Assembly (NCBI GenBank): GCA_964019335.1
Contig: OZ025655.1
Span: 186,001 to 250,000, forward strand
Source: Diplonema japonicum
Lineage: Eukaryota > Euglenozoa > Diplonemea > Diplonemida > Diplonemidae
DNA length: 64,000 bases
Reading direction: 5' to 3'
The translations under genes and the position numbers were made by a program. Numbering within the stretch: position 1 is the stretch's first letter; the number at the start of each line of letters is the position of its first letter. The notes under the pieces are model-generated. The model was not told the DNA's origin and did not search any database. It worked only from the letters and a program-made list of their open reading frames with translations. This document shows, in pieces, positions 30,944 through 39,490 of the stretch.

Positions 30944-31786
30944 CTACTTAGATCTCCACGCACGCTGAATAGTAGTGGCAGGCATGCCGCCTATCCATGG
31001 GTGGTGCAATGCCTGCACAGCTGTCATTCTGTGTGAAGGATCCCGTGCTAGCAGCCGTCTGATGAACCCCTTCGCCGTTGCACTCACCTTCCTCCAGCAG
31101 GGTGATGAAAAGGACGGACCGTCAAAGCTGTGCATCAGCATCACCCTCACATCCTCAGTGCCGCCCCACGGCCGTTCTCCAGAAAGCAGGCAGTACAACA
31201 CAACCCCTACCGACCACATGTCCACAGCTGTGATCTCATACCCTGTGCGTTCCGCGGTACTGCCCCTTTCAACATGCATTCTGAGGATTTCATGTGCTTG
31301 GTAGAAGGTGGTCCCGACCGCATCTCTGTCCACCGTGGTATCATTGAACTCCAGAGACAGTCCTAAATCACACACCACTACCGATTCGATCGACTCGTCC
31401 AACAAGATGTTCTCGGGTTTCAAATCGCGGTGTGCGATGTTCTTGCTATGCAAGTAGGCCACGCCCTTCAGGACCTGGAGAATGATGGTCTTCCCAATCT
31501 CTTCAGCGACTGGCCCGTACCTGCTGATGTAGTCGTGCAGGTCGCGCTCCTTCCTGTCCAGTACTACATACTCCCCGTACTCGTCTATATTGTACACGCG
31601 GATCACGTTCTTGTGCTGCAGCTTTCTCAGTATCCGCTTCTCCCTTGCTACTGCCTCTGCCGCCTCCTGCGTCTTTGGTATCTTCAAGACACACTCCTGT
31701 CTGGTGACCGCATCCACTGCGCTCACAATGTGTGAGGATCGCCCCTCCCGTACTTTGACGGGGTTCGAGTAGCGATTTAAAAACAT
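30944..31786 (-). CDS. Protein kinase, tandem copy 1 (280 aa)
   Basis: A compact kinase beginning MFLNRYSNPVKV. The glycine loop is poor (VREGRSSHIV), but VLK (K35), the helix-C glutamate (E49) and HRDLKPEN (119-126) are present. DFG is replaced by DLG (140-142) and APE by AHE. The C-lobe has AVDMWSVGVVLYCLLSGERPW, as in CAMK-like kinases, and the protein ends in an IQ-like TIQRAWRSK, which may bind calmodulin. DLG kinases can be active, so activity is possible. From about residue 100 to the end it is almost identical, at DNA level too, to the upstream neighbour, while the N-lobes differ strongly. Confidence 0.85.
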   Translation of the reverse strand: MFLNRYSNPVKVREGRSSHIVSAVDAVTRQECVLKIPKTQEAAEAVAREKRILRKLQHKNVIRVYNIDEYGEYVVLDRKERDLHDYISRYGPVAEEIGKTIILQVLKGVAYLHSKNIAHRDLKPENILLDESIESVVVCDLGLSLEFNDTTVDRDAVGTTFYQAHEILRMHVERGSTAERTGYEITAVDMWSVGVVLYCLLSGERPWGGTEDVRVMLMHSFDGPSFSSPCWRKVSATAKGFIRRLLARDPSHRMTAVQALHHPWIGGMPATTIQRAWRSK

Positions 31787-32553
31787 CTCAACCTGTAGAA
31801 GCTCGGAATAAAATACAAGTGTAACATGAATACTACTATGGGGGATTATGGCTGAATAATCAGCCGGTTATTGGCTAGAGGCTAGTGAGCGATTTTGAGC
31901 CAGGTAATCTAAGGTGGTCCTCAAGGACAGTTCGGGGCGTGTTTCATTCTGAGAAGACATTTGGCAGGTGAACCGCAGAACCTCGAAGGGCTTCTTCGTG
32001 CTTTCAAGATGCTTCTCCACGCACACTGAATGGCGGTGGCAGGCATGTCGCCTATCCATGGGTGGTGCAATGCCTGCACAGCTGTCATTCTGTGTGAAGG
32101 ATCCCGTGCTAGCAGCCGTCTGATGAACCCCTTCGCCGTTGCACTCACCTTCCTCCAGCAGGGTGATGAAAAGGACGGACCGTCAAAGCTGTGCATCAGC
32201 ATCACCCTCACATCCTCAGTGCCGCCCCACGGCCGTTCTCCAGAAAGCAGGCAGTACAACACAACCCCTACCGACCACATGTCCACAGCTGTGATCTCAT
32301 ACCCTGTGCGTTCCGCGGTACTGCCCCTTTCAACATGCATTCTGAGGATTTCATGTGCTTGGTAGAAGGTGGTCCCGACCGCATCTCTGTCCACCGTGGT
32401 ATCATTGAACTCCAGAGACAGTCCTAAATCACACACCACTACCGATTCGATCGACTCGTCCAACAAGATGTTCTCGGGTTTCAAATCGCGGTGTGCGATG
32501 TTCTTGCTATGCAAGTAGGCCACGCCCTTCAGGACCTGGAGAATGATGGTCCT
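30970..32553 (-). repeat. Two near-identical 0.5-kb blocks in tandem kinases
   Basis: The blocks at about 30970-31491 and 32031-32552 align with a constant 1061-bp offset and hardly a difference, covering the kinase C-lobe from TIILQVLKG to the IQ-like end. Sequence identity stops abruptly at about 31491/32552, inside the coding region. Confidence 0.85.
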
Positions 32554-32826
32554 AGCCACGTCTTCGGAGACCCTCTCATGCCGAGTTATGTAGTCGTGCA
32601 GGTCGCAGTCCTTCCTGTCCAGTACTAATACATTGGGCCTTATGTCATAACTGCGTATAATATTCTTGTGGCCTAGCTTATCAAGGACTCTCTTTTCCAG
32701 AATGCACTCCCTCCGACACGGGTCGTGAGGCACCTTCCACACCTTCTTCCCGCAGCATGTGGTCACGATCTCGTAGATCTCATATCTGGCCGTCGTCTGT
32801 CGGTGCACGACATGTTCTATGTTCAT
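31921..32826 (-). CDS. Protein kinase, tandem copy 2 (301 aa)
   Basis: The first ATG is at 32826 (MNIEHVVHRQTTARYE). The N-lobe lacks a recognisable glycine loop, but KKVWKVP supplies the likely ATP lysine (K31). HRDLKPEN is at 112-119 and DLG at 133-135. The C-lobe is nearly identical to copy 1 through AWRS, after which a unique tail of about 28 residues (ILKARRSPSRFCGSP...) replaces the short end of copy 1. It lies 134 bp upstream of copy 1 in the same direction. A recent duplication or gene conversion of the C-lobe is the simplest reading. Catalytic activity is uncertain given the missing glycine loop. Confidence 0.82.
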   Translation of the reverse strand: MNIEHVVHRQTTARYEIYEIVTTCCGKKVWKVPHDPCRRECILEKRVLDKLGHKNIIRSYDIRPNVLVLDRKDCDLHDYITRHERVSEDVARTIILQVLKGVAYLHSKNIAHRDLKPENILLDESIESVVVCDLGLSLEFNDTTVDRDAVGTTFYQAHEILRMHVERGSTAERTGYEITAVDMWSVGVVLYCLLSGERPWGGTEDVRVMLMHSFDGPSFSSPCWRKVSATAKGFIRRLLARDPSHRMTAVQALHHPWIGDMPATAIQCAWRSILKARRSPSRFCGSPAKCLLRMKHAPNCP

Positions 32827-32897
32827 CAATCTCTACGGTGCTTGCGGCATCACTCATTCACGCAATAAGTCAGCTTAAAGCGAGTCTGGAAAGACTC

Positions 32898-34283
32898 TTA
32901 ACGAAGCCTCTTGGCGCTACTCTGCCTTGTGCGTGGCACGGAGTACTGTCGTGCCTTTTCCAAGGCTATTTGCCTGTCCCATTCGGAGGTCAAATTGCGG
33001 ACCGCCTCCTGTTTCTGCGCTTTGCGGTGCCTTGTTTCGCTAAACAAACTGTGGCAGTGACCTTCTATGCACGATAGCATACTTTTGTATCGCGCTTGAC
33101 ACGATTCTGGCCTCCTCGTCCTTCTCGTGCTGCTTTTGCAGGCTAGCTAGTTCTTTCTTTTCTTTAATCTGCTTACTGAGATCAGCTCTCAGTTGGCTGA
33201 CCTTTTTCTTCGCCACACCTGTACTCAATGGTTCCTGTTTGGGTGAATGAATTTGAAGCACACCTGTGGGATGGGAAGCGGTGCCACCAGAGAGTTTTCG
33301 ATCACGTTGTCCTTGAGGAACGTGAGGTTGCCGCCTCGCTTCCGCCGCTCACTGACCTGCATCCCAAGTGCCTCTGACGTCCTTTTGATGAGCTCCTTTC
33401 TGCAGAGGCTCGCAGCCTTCTCGTGCTCGTCGGCCTCCTGCCACTTCTGGGTGACGTACGCGTTGTAGTTCTTGTCGTCCTGTTGCTGTTTTGCGATGGC
33501 AGCCTCGTGCCTTTCGTAGGCAGACATCATCACGCTCTTGAGGGCCGCACGAGCAGAGGCTGTAGTCTCCCCGTGGGAAGTACGGGTGCCCTTGCTGCTG
33601 GTCCACATCGAGGATGCAGTGATCACACTGGAGGGTCTTCGGCTTGAAGATGTGCGGGGGAGCGAAGAGGTGTCCTGGCCTTGAAGCCAGTGTTGCACAG
33701 ATGAAATAACCTTTTCTTCAGGCTGGAAGGCGGGTGTGGCGGACTTGGCGATGCGGGTGTCGACAATACTGAGAAGGTCGGGAGCGAAAATGAAGGAAAG
33801 GGTCCTCTTGCGAGACTCGAAGCGGCCTAGGTGGGGGAGGGCGGCGTTGAGGTCGGACTGTGCGAGATCGCCGAGGCGGCAGAAGAGAGACTTGATGATG
33901 ATGGTCAGCCTCTCATGCGGGACGCGTGTCAGCAGCTCAATGTGGTGAAGATCGAGCTCACGAGTGTTGCTGCACTTGTTGCTTGTTTCACCCTTAACAG
34001 CACACGCCTCTGCGAAGGCCTTGTTCATCACAAACCGCATCACTGGTATGTCATCTTCCGCTCGTCGTGTCGCGCTCCACCACCCTATACACCCTACGAG
34101 CACAGCACCGCCAGTCCATCTCTCTCCTAGCATCTCCAACAGCTGCTGTCTCAACACCTTCCCAATGGCATGCCAGCACCTCTTCAACCTGTTTTCACTT
34201 ATCTTCAATGACTCACCCAAGCTCTTTGGGCCCTGACCATAAACATCCTTCAGCAGGTCGGTCTCAGTGATTGCATGCTTCAT
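32898..34283 (-). CDS. CCDC81-like HU-domain and coiled-coil protein (440 aa, three exons)
   Basis: The first true ATG gives MKHAITETDLLKDVYGQ. Two micro-introns join three frames: 33235-33263 (29 nt, GTGTG donor) and 33049-33082 (34 nt, GTATG). Exons are 34283-33264, 33234-33083 and 33048-32898. The segment RVPHERLTIIIKSLFCRL...GRFESRKRTLSFIFAPDL has the pattern of the HU-type domains of CCDC81, a centrosomal/ciliary protein. The C-terminus is a long charged helix (LRADLSKQIKEKKELASLQKQHEKDEEA, NLTSEWDRQIALEKARQ), also as in that family. The identification rests on pattern, not alignment. A basal-body or flagellar role is inferred. Confidence 0.65.
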
Positions 34284-34978
34284 CCCCTTTCTGATAAAGT
34301 GTTGCAAGAAGAATTCTTGTTTTAAGGTAATATAATAAAGAAGGAAAACACAAATATATACCTAACAGGGCTTGCCGGGGGTAGTGGCGGGGTGCTGGGA
34401 GGAGGTGAGGGGGGGATGGGAAAAAGGAATTCCAAGCTCCAAGCTCTTCTTCTTTTACCCTTTAGCGGAGTATCGTAACAAACACAACAGAATCTCTCTG
34501 CTGCGGACAACGGTGGAGGACTCGAGAGATCTGGAGACAACCCCACCCATTCTTTCTCACTTCTTCTGTTCTTTTGAAAACCTGTTCACAGACAGGGGAA
34601 AAAAACTCTTTTCGCACATACAAAAAAAAAAAGAGAGAGAGACAGCTCCCTTACCTTTATTTACCCGTTGGTAAAAGAAAAGGTGGGGGGGTAAAGATGT
34701 AAACTAACGCCTCATTAAATCCAAAAAAAGTGACCTGAAAGCAAACGCCCACTGAAATGAAAAAAAAAAAACAAGAAAAATGCCTTCAGCATTTATCTAG
34801 CTGCTGAAACACGGAAGAGAACCAATCTTGTCCCCCCCCCCCCGGAAGCATCAGGAGTAAAAAAAAAAAAGAAATAATGAGGCGCATTAAAAGAAAAAAA
34901 ATGACAAATAAATAAAAAGAAAATTTACCCGAAATAGAAAAAAAACAAAGGGGGGGGGGGGCTTAATAGGATTTTCTT
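34284..34978. other. Spacer between channel and CCDC81-like genes
   Basis: A block at about 34370-34560 of ordinary complexity without a supported frame, then A-rich and G/C runs. Part is probably the 3' flank of the channel gene. Confidence 0.55.
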
Positions 34979-37900
34979 TCACACAAAAAGCTCAAGACCA
35001 GAGCTGTTGTGACCTTCACTGTATAGTTCGTCACAGGTTGCATGGAAGAGGGCGAGAAAGCTAATGTTTTGTGTGATAACGCTACGCTGCCGCAACATCT
35101 TTGAGTACAGAGCACGCCGACAACGCGACTCAGCCAACTTCACAGCATATTCACGCATCGCTACAGAACGTCTATACGAGGCGCCAATATATGTGGAAGC
35201 ATAGTACTGGTCCAGAGTAACTCTCTTGTTCCTGTAACGAAGCGTGGGCAGCGCACGTATATCAGGAAAGTGGTTTCTCCAACCCTCTTCATGCTCTTTT
35301 ATCTCAATCTCCGAAAGAGAGACCCCGATGCTGAAACGTGCCAGAGGGATAAGCACCTCAACGAAATGTATAACACCACCGTGTTCGGGAATGCAGAACT
35401 TCCCCACCTTTTGTAGAAGTTCGATTCGAGAATATTCGGACGTAACGCCCAATGGCTGACCCAGCATCCTCAGTAACGAGGGGAACCTGTTTGTCGCTAT
35501 CAGCAAATCACCGTGAGGGTCGAATCGTGACCAACACGCTACGAATTTGTTCAAATCGCTCATTCTAACCTTGGACCGCTCCACGTGCACTGTAGTGCTG
35601 AAATTGTCTAAGATAATCGCGATGAACAGATTCAACATCACCTGTGCTGCAATAAGCAAAAACGATATAAAGTACAACGGGGGTTTCCATGTGTCGGCCC
35701 CGCAATCAACCCCTTCGGTGCAGTCCGGCGGCTGCACCATCAAATCGTGCATGATGCCGTTCCAGTCCTCCCCTGTGCAGGTTCGAAACAGCAACAACAT
35801 CGCCGACCCGAAATTATCGAAGTTCGCGTGGTACGTCAGGTACTCACCCCACTTCACACCGCTGAACAGGTTCACGCCTAGCGTGCTGTAGATGAAAAAC
35901 ACGAGACCCAGAAACAAAAATATGTTGCTGAGGTACGGGATGGAGTACCACAAGGTCTCCAACAAGACTCGCATGCCTTTTGAGGATCGCAGCAAACGCA
36001 CCATGCGCAGCACTCTAATGAGCTTCACAGTGGACGTCCATGATGCATTCGAGCTAAGCGTGAGGCTCGCCATGGCGAAGATTACCAAAATAAAGTCGAA
36101 GCGGTTCCACGTGTCTCTGAAGTACGCTGTGCGCCAGGCGTGCAGCTTGATGATCGCCTCCAGGATAAAGAAACTCGAGCATGCCATGTCCAGATAGTTG
36201 AGAACATCGACCCAATTGCTGTCGTGATGGTCGACTGCCATGATCAGGACGTTGATTACAATCACGCTGAGCACTGCTGTTTCAAACTCTTTGGACCTCG
36301 CGATCGAACTTGTAACCCAACGCAAGCCCCGTTTCGACTCAGGCATGATCACGATTGGGCGGAAGGTCAGGAGCAGCCTCTGCATCTCGATCCACCGTTC
36401 CTGCTCCGGTGACAACAGGGCACGGCCCTCCATATGCTTCTTCTCGACGTTGTAGTTGAAGATGACAACTCCGACAAATAAGTTCAACACGAAGAAAGAC
36501 CCGATTATGATGAACAGAATGAAGTACAGCCCGACGAGCGGCGATGCGTTCCGCTCTGGGCCGTGCCCCCTGTCCGTCCCGTCGATTGTGTTGTACATGA
36601 TCTTGGACCACAGCTCGAGAGTGGAGACCTCGAAGAGGGTGAGCAGAGCGGAGAGGATATTGTTAAAGTTCTGGTCGCGGATGCGCCACCTGCGCCACAC
36701 AAGCGTGTCGTTCCCTCCAAGTTGATAGAAGGTAGGGTCAACCCCCACGCAGGCTATCTCGGTGTGGATTGAGGGGTCGCTGCAGTAGTGGAGCTTTCCA
36801 CCAAATAGTTGTACACCTAAAATTGCGAAAACCAGGAAAATCAAAAACACCACCACAGCTACGTTGGCCACGCCAGGCAGCGTCCGGAGCAACGCCCGCA
36901 CCACAACCTTGAGCCCCACGTTCCTGTTTACCACTCGCAAGGGTCGCAGTGCTCGTAGGGTTCTGAACACCTTCACTATCTTGAAGTTTGCGAACACCAA
37001 TGCTAGCACCGAGATGCACACCACGGCTGCGTCGAGGATGTTCCACCCGTCGCGCAGGTAAGCACCCTTCCCACGCACCAGACCGAAGGCTATGATCTTC
37101 ATCACCATCTCTGCTATAAAGAGTGCCGTGAATATAATATTGAGAATCTCCAGTGCGGAGTTGTCGTCAGGAGCAGCGTTGGGGTCTTCTACAGCCAGAA
37201 GGACCGAGGAAGCTGTGATGATGATCAGAATGAACTTCTCGAACCACGGGTGCGTGACCACGAAGGTGAGCAAGACCCGCAGCGTGTTCGTAGAGGAGAA
37301 CACACGGAGTGAATACCCCCCGTTCGTCTCCGGAAACGGGAACTTATGCCGCAGAGACCTTGTGGCCAACACTGCCAAAGCACCCCCTAGTTGCTCTCCC
37401 GAGGATGTGTGCACATAAATCTCGAAGTGGTCATGCTCGTCTTCGGTTACTATCTCACTGAACTCTGATAACGCGGGAGCTAGGAAGGACGAGTGAGTGG
37501 ACCCCTGCGGGAAGGAAAACTTATCCAGCGACTGCAGCTTGGCCAGGAGAATAGCAGTCTCCTGCTCCTTTGAGTCGTCCCCGTCGTCATCCTCTTGATT
37601 CATATTTATGTCGAAGGAGTTAATAAGAATGGCGAGGAATAGGTTCAAGATGATGAAGTCGCCCACAAGGACCAACCCGACGAAATAGAGACAGGCAGCA
37701 GGGCTAGTCTCCCGCATGGCTGTCCACATGGGGCTCATCCAGTCATCGCGCGTGAGGATCTGGAAGACAGTGAGGAGGGACCAATAGAAGGAATCAAAGG
37801 TAGCACGGGGGGGCTCTTCGTTCTTATGGTTGAACGAACCACCGAAGAGCTGCATGCCCACTAGTGCCGCGATGAACAGGTACAACACGATAATGACGTT

Positions 37901-39490
37901 GAGGTACCCAGTGTCGGAGACTGCTTTGAGCACCACGCGCACCAAGCTGCGCAGAGAAGGAAAGTCCTTCATCAGCTTAAAGACTCGGAGAAGGCGCAGG
38001 GCACGGAACACACTCACCGATGTCGAGGACGCAAGAACCAGCTCCACAACAGACACCACCACCACACAGCCATCCAGTATGTTGAAGTAGTCCCTCGTGT
38101 ACTGTCGTGCACCCATCGCAACAAGCTTCACAATCATCTCCCCTGTGAAGACGCCCGTCAGCACCAAATTCGCGTAGTTCAAGAACAACGTCAGTTCCTT
38201 CGGCTGCCCTTCATGTTCCACCGCAAGCAGGACCGTATTTACAAAGATAAAAATCACAATAATCCACTGGAACACAGTGTGCACAGCCACACGTGCTATG
38301 GCCTGCCGCATGCACTGCCATCTGCTGGGGCGCTCCGCCACTTTCCGCTCCTTGTCCTCTTCGTCAATTATGCGTTGCAGTGCCTCCGTGATTTCTATAG
38401 TGGATTGCATGTCCTTTGTCCAGTGGAACTTCTCTGAGATGACAGCCAGCGCTAAGTTGAGGATGAAGAACGATCCGAAGATGATGAGCGGCACAAAGTA
38501 CAGAAGTGCCATGTGCCCCCACAGGTCCTGCACCCTGTAGAGCTGGTCTGTCCATCCCTCGAGAGTCACGCATTGGAAGATGACGAGGAAGGCGTAGCCT
38601 ATGTGGTCGAAGTTGACGAATCCATAGTCGGGGTTCTTGAATGGGAGACAGGTGAGGTGGCTCGGACAGGAACGCCCGAGAAAGGTATTTGAAGAATTGC
38701 GGCAGAACTGGCCCTCGGAGCTGGGGTACCCGGGGGGCTCCATGGTAGAGGGGTCGAGGCAGCGGTTGCGGTAGAGGCCTTTGAAGAGTTGCACGCCAAG
38801 AATTCCAAATACGGTGAAGAAGAACAGGATAAGCATGAGAACGTTCATGAGACCCTGGATGGAGAGGAAGAGAGCATTGACGATGGAACGCAGGCCAGGG
38901 ATACCATTGATGGAACGCAGGGGGCGGAGCACTCTCACAATGCGAACCGCAGAAAAGTTCCCGACACCAGGGAGGAAGGCCAACCATGCTAGACAGACGA
39001 TGGCAAAGTCCATGCGGTTCCATGCATTACGGAGGTAGGAATGCTTGTGAAGAACAAACCCCTGCGCGAAGACCTTCAGCACCATCTCTATCGTGAAGAG
39101 TGCACTGAAAACAATCTCTGTATAAAATGCATAAAGAGGCTCCTCGGACGATGTCGGGTCGTCGAAGGCTAGCACCACACAATTTGCGAAAATCAAAACA
39201 ATCACAGCGCCTTCGAACTGTTTCGTCTGCGTCAGCCTATATACAATCACCCTTACGGGATCTGAACCAGAAAACCCGCATAATGCGCTGTACTGTAATG
39301 CCTTTGGAGTGCCCGTCTCCTCCTCGTCATTGTTCATCATGTATATCTCTTCCTCGCTGTCGTCTCGTCCCCCTATTTCCTCTTGAATCATCGTGTTTGC
39401 TATCGACCTCAGTTTTGTTATGCGTGTTTGCGTTTCGACTAAGCTTGGCTTTCTCATGAGGACCCCCTCGTCTCTCTCCTTTTCCTCCAT
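34979..39490 (-). CDS. Four-domain voltage-gated cation channel, Cav-like (1503 aa)
   Basis: A single frame with four six-helix repeats, as in the pore subunits of calcium and sodium channels. Voltage-sensor S4 helices with regularly spaced Arg/Lys are visible in each repeat (for example VRIVRVLRPLRS, FRALRLLRVFK, VKVFRTLRALRPLR, VKLIRVLRMVRLLR). The pore loops read TLEGW (E311), TRDDW (D582), TLELW (E959) and TGEDW (E1241), an E-D-E-E filter, which favours calcium by analogy with EEEE and EEDD channels. After repeat IV comes an EF-hand-like stretch (RFDPHGDLLIATNRFPSLLRML), usual for this family. The C-terminal tail is short. The start MEEKERDEG follows ordinary spacer DNA. It probably acts in the flagellar or plasma membrane. 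Confidence 0.92.
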   Translation of the reverse strand: MEEKERDEGVLMRKPSLVETQTRITKLRSIANTMIQEEIGGRDDSEEEIYMMNNDEEETGTPKALQYSALCGFSGSDPVRVIVYRLTQTKQFEGAVIVLIFANCVVLAFDDPTSSEEPLYAFYTEIVFSALFTIEMVLKVFAQGFVLHKHSYLRNAWNRMDFAIVCLAWLAFLPGVGNFSAVRIVRVLRPLRSINGIPGLRSIVNALFLSIQGLMNVLMLILFFFTVFGILGVQLFKGLYRNRCLDPSTMEPPGYPSSEGQFCRNSSNTFLGRSCPSHLTCLPFKNPDYGFVNFDHIGYAFLVIFQCVTLEGWTDQLYRVQDLWGHMALLYFVPLIIFGSFFILNLALAVISEKFHWTKDMQSTIEITEALQRIIDEEDKERKVAERPSRWQCMRQAIARVAVHTVFQWIIVIFIFVNTVLLAVEHEGQPKELTLFLNYANLVLTGVFTGEMIVKLVAMGARQYTRDYFNILDGCVVVVSVVELVLASSTSVSVFRALRLLRVFKLMKDFPSLRSLVRVVLKAVSDTGYLNVIIVLYLFIAALVGMQLFGGSFNHKNEEPPRATFDSFYWSLLTVFQILTRDDWMSPMWTAMRETSPAACLYFVGLVLVGDFIILNLFLAILINSFDINMNQEDDDGDDSKEQETAILLAKLQSLDKFSFPQGSTHSSFLAPALSEFSEIVTEDEHDHFEIYVHTSSGEQLGGALAVLATRSLRHKFPFPETNGGYSLRVFSSTNTLRVLLTFVVTHPWFEKFILIIITASSVLLAVEDPNAAPDDNSALEILNIIFTALFIAEMVMKIIAFGLVRGKGAYLRDGWNILDAAVVCISVLALVFANFKIVKVFRTLRALRPLRVVNRNVGLKVVVRALLRTLPGVANVAVVVFLIFLVFAILGVQLFGGKLHYCSDPSIHTEIACVGVDPTFYQLGGNDTLVWRRWRIRDQNFNNILSALLTLFEVSTLELWSKIMYNTIDGTDRGHGPERNASPLVGLYFILFIIIGSFFVLNLFVGVVIFNYNVEKKHMEGRALLSPEQERWIEMQRLLLTFRPIVIMPESKRGLRWVTSSIARSKEFETAVLSVIVINVLIMAVDHHDSNWVDVLNYLDMACSSFFILEAIIKLHAWRTAYFRDTWNRFDFILVIFAMASLTLSSNASWTSTVKLIRVLRMVRLLRSSKGMRVLLETLWYSIPYLSNIFLFLGLVFFIYSTLGVNLFSGVKWGEYLTYHANFDNFGSAMLLLFRTCTGEDWNGIMHDLMVQPPDCTEGVDCGADTWKPPLYFISFLLIAAQVMLNLFIAIILDNFSTTVHVERSKVRMSDLNKFVACWSRFDPHGDLLIATNRFPSLLRMLGQPLGVTSEYSRIELLQKVGKFCIPEHGGVIHFVEVLIPLARFSIGVSLSEIEIKEHEEGWRNHFPDIRALPTLRYRNKRVTLDQYYASTYIGASYRRSVAMREYAVKLAESRCRRALYSKMLRQRSVITQNISFLALFHATCDELYSEGHNSSGLELFV

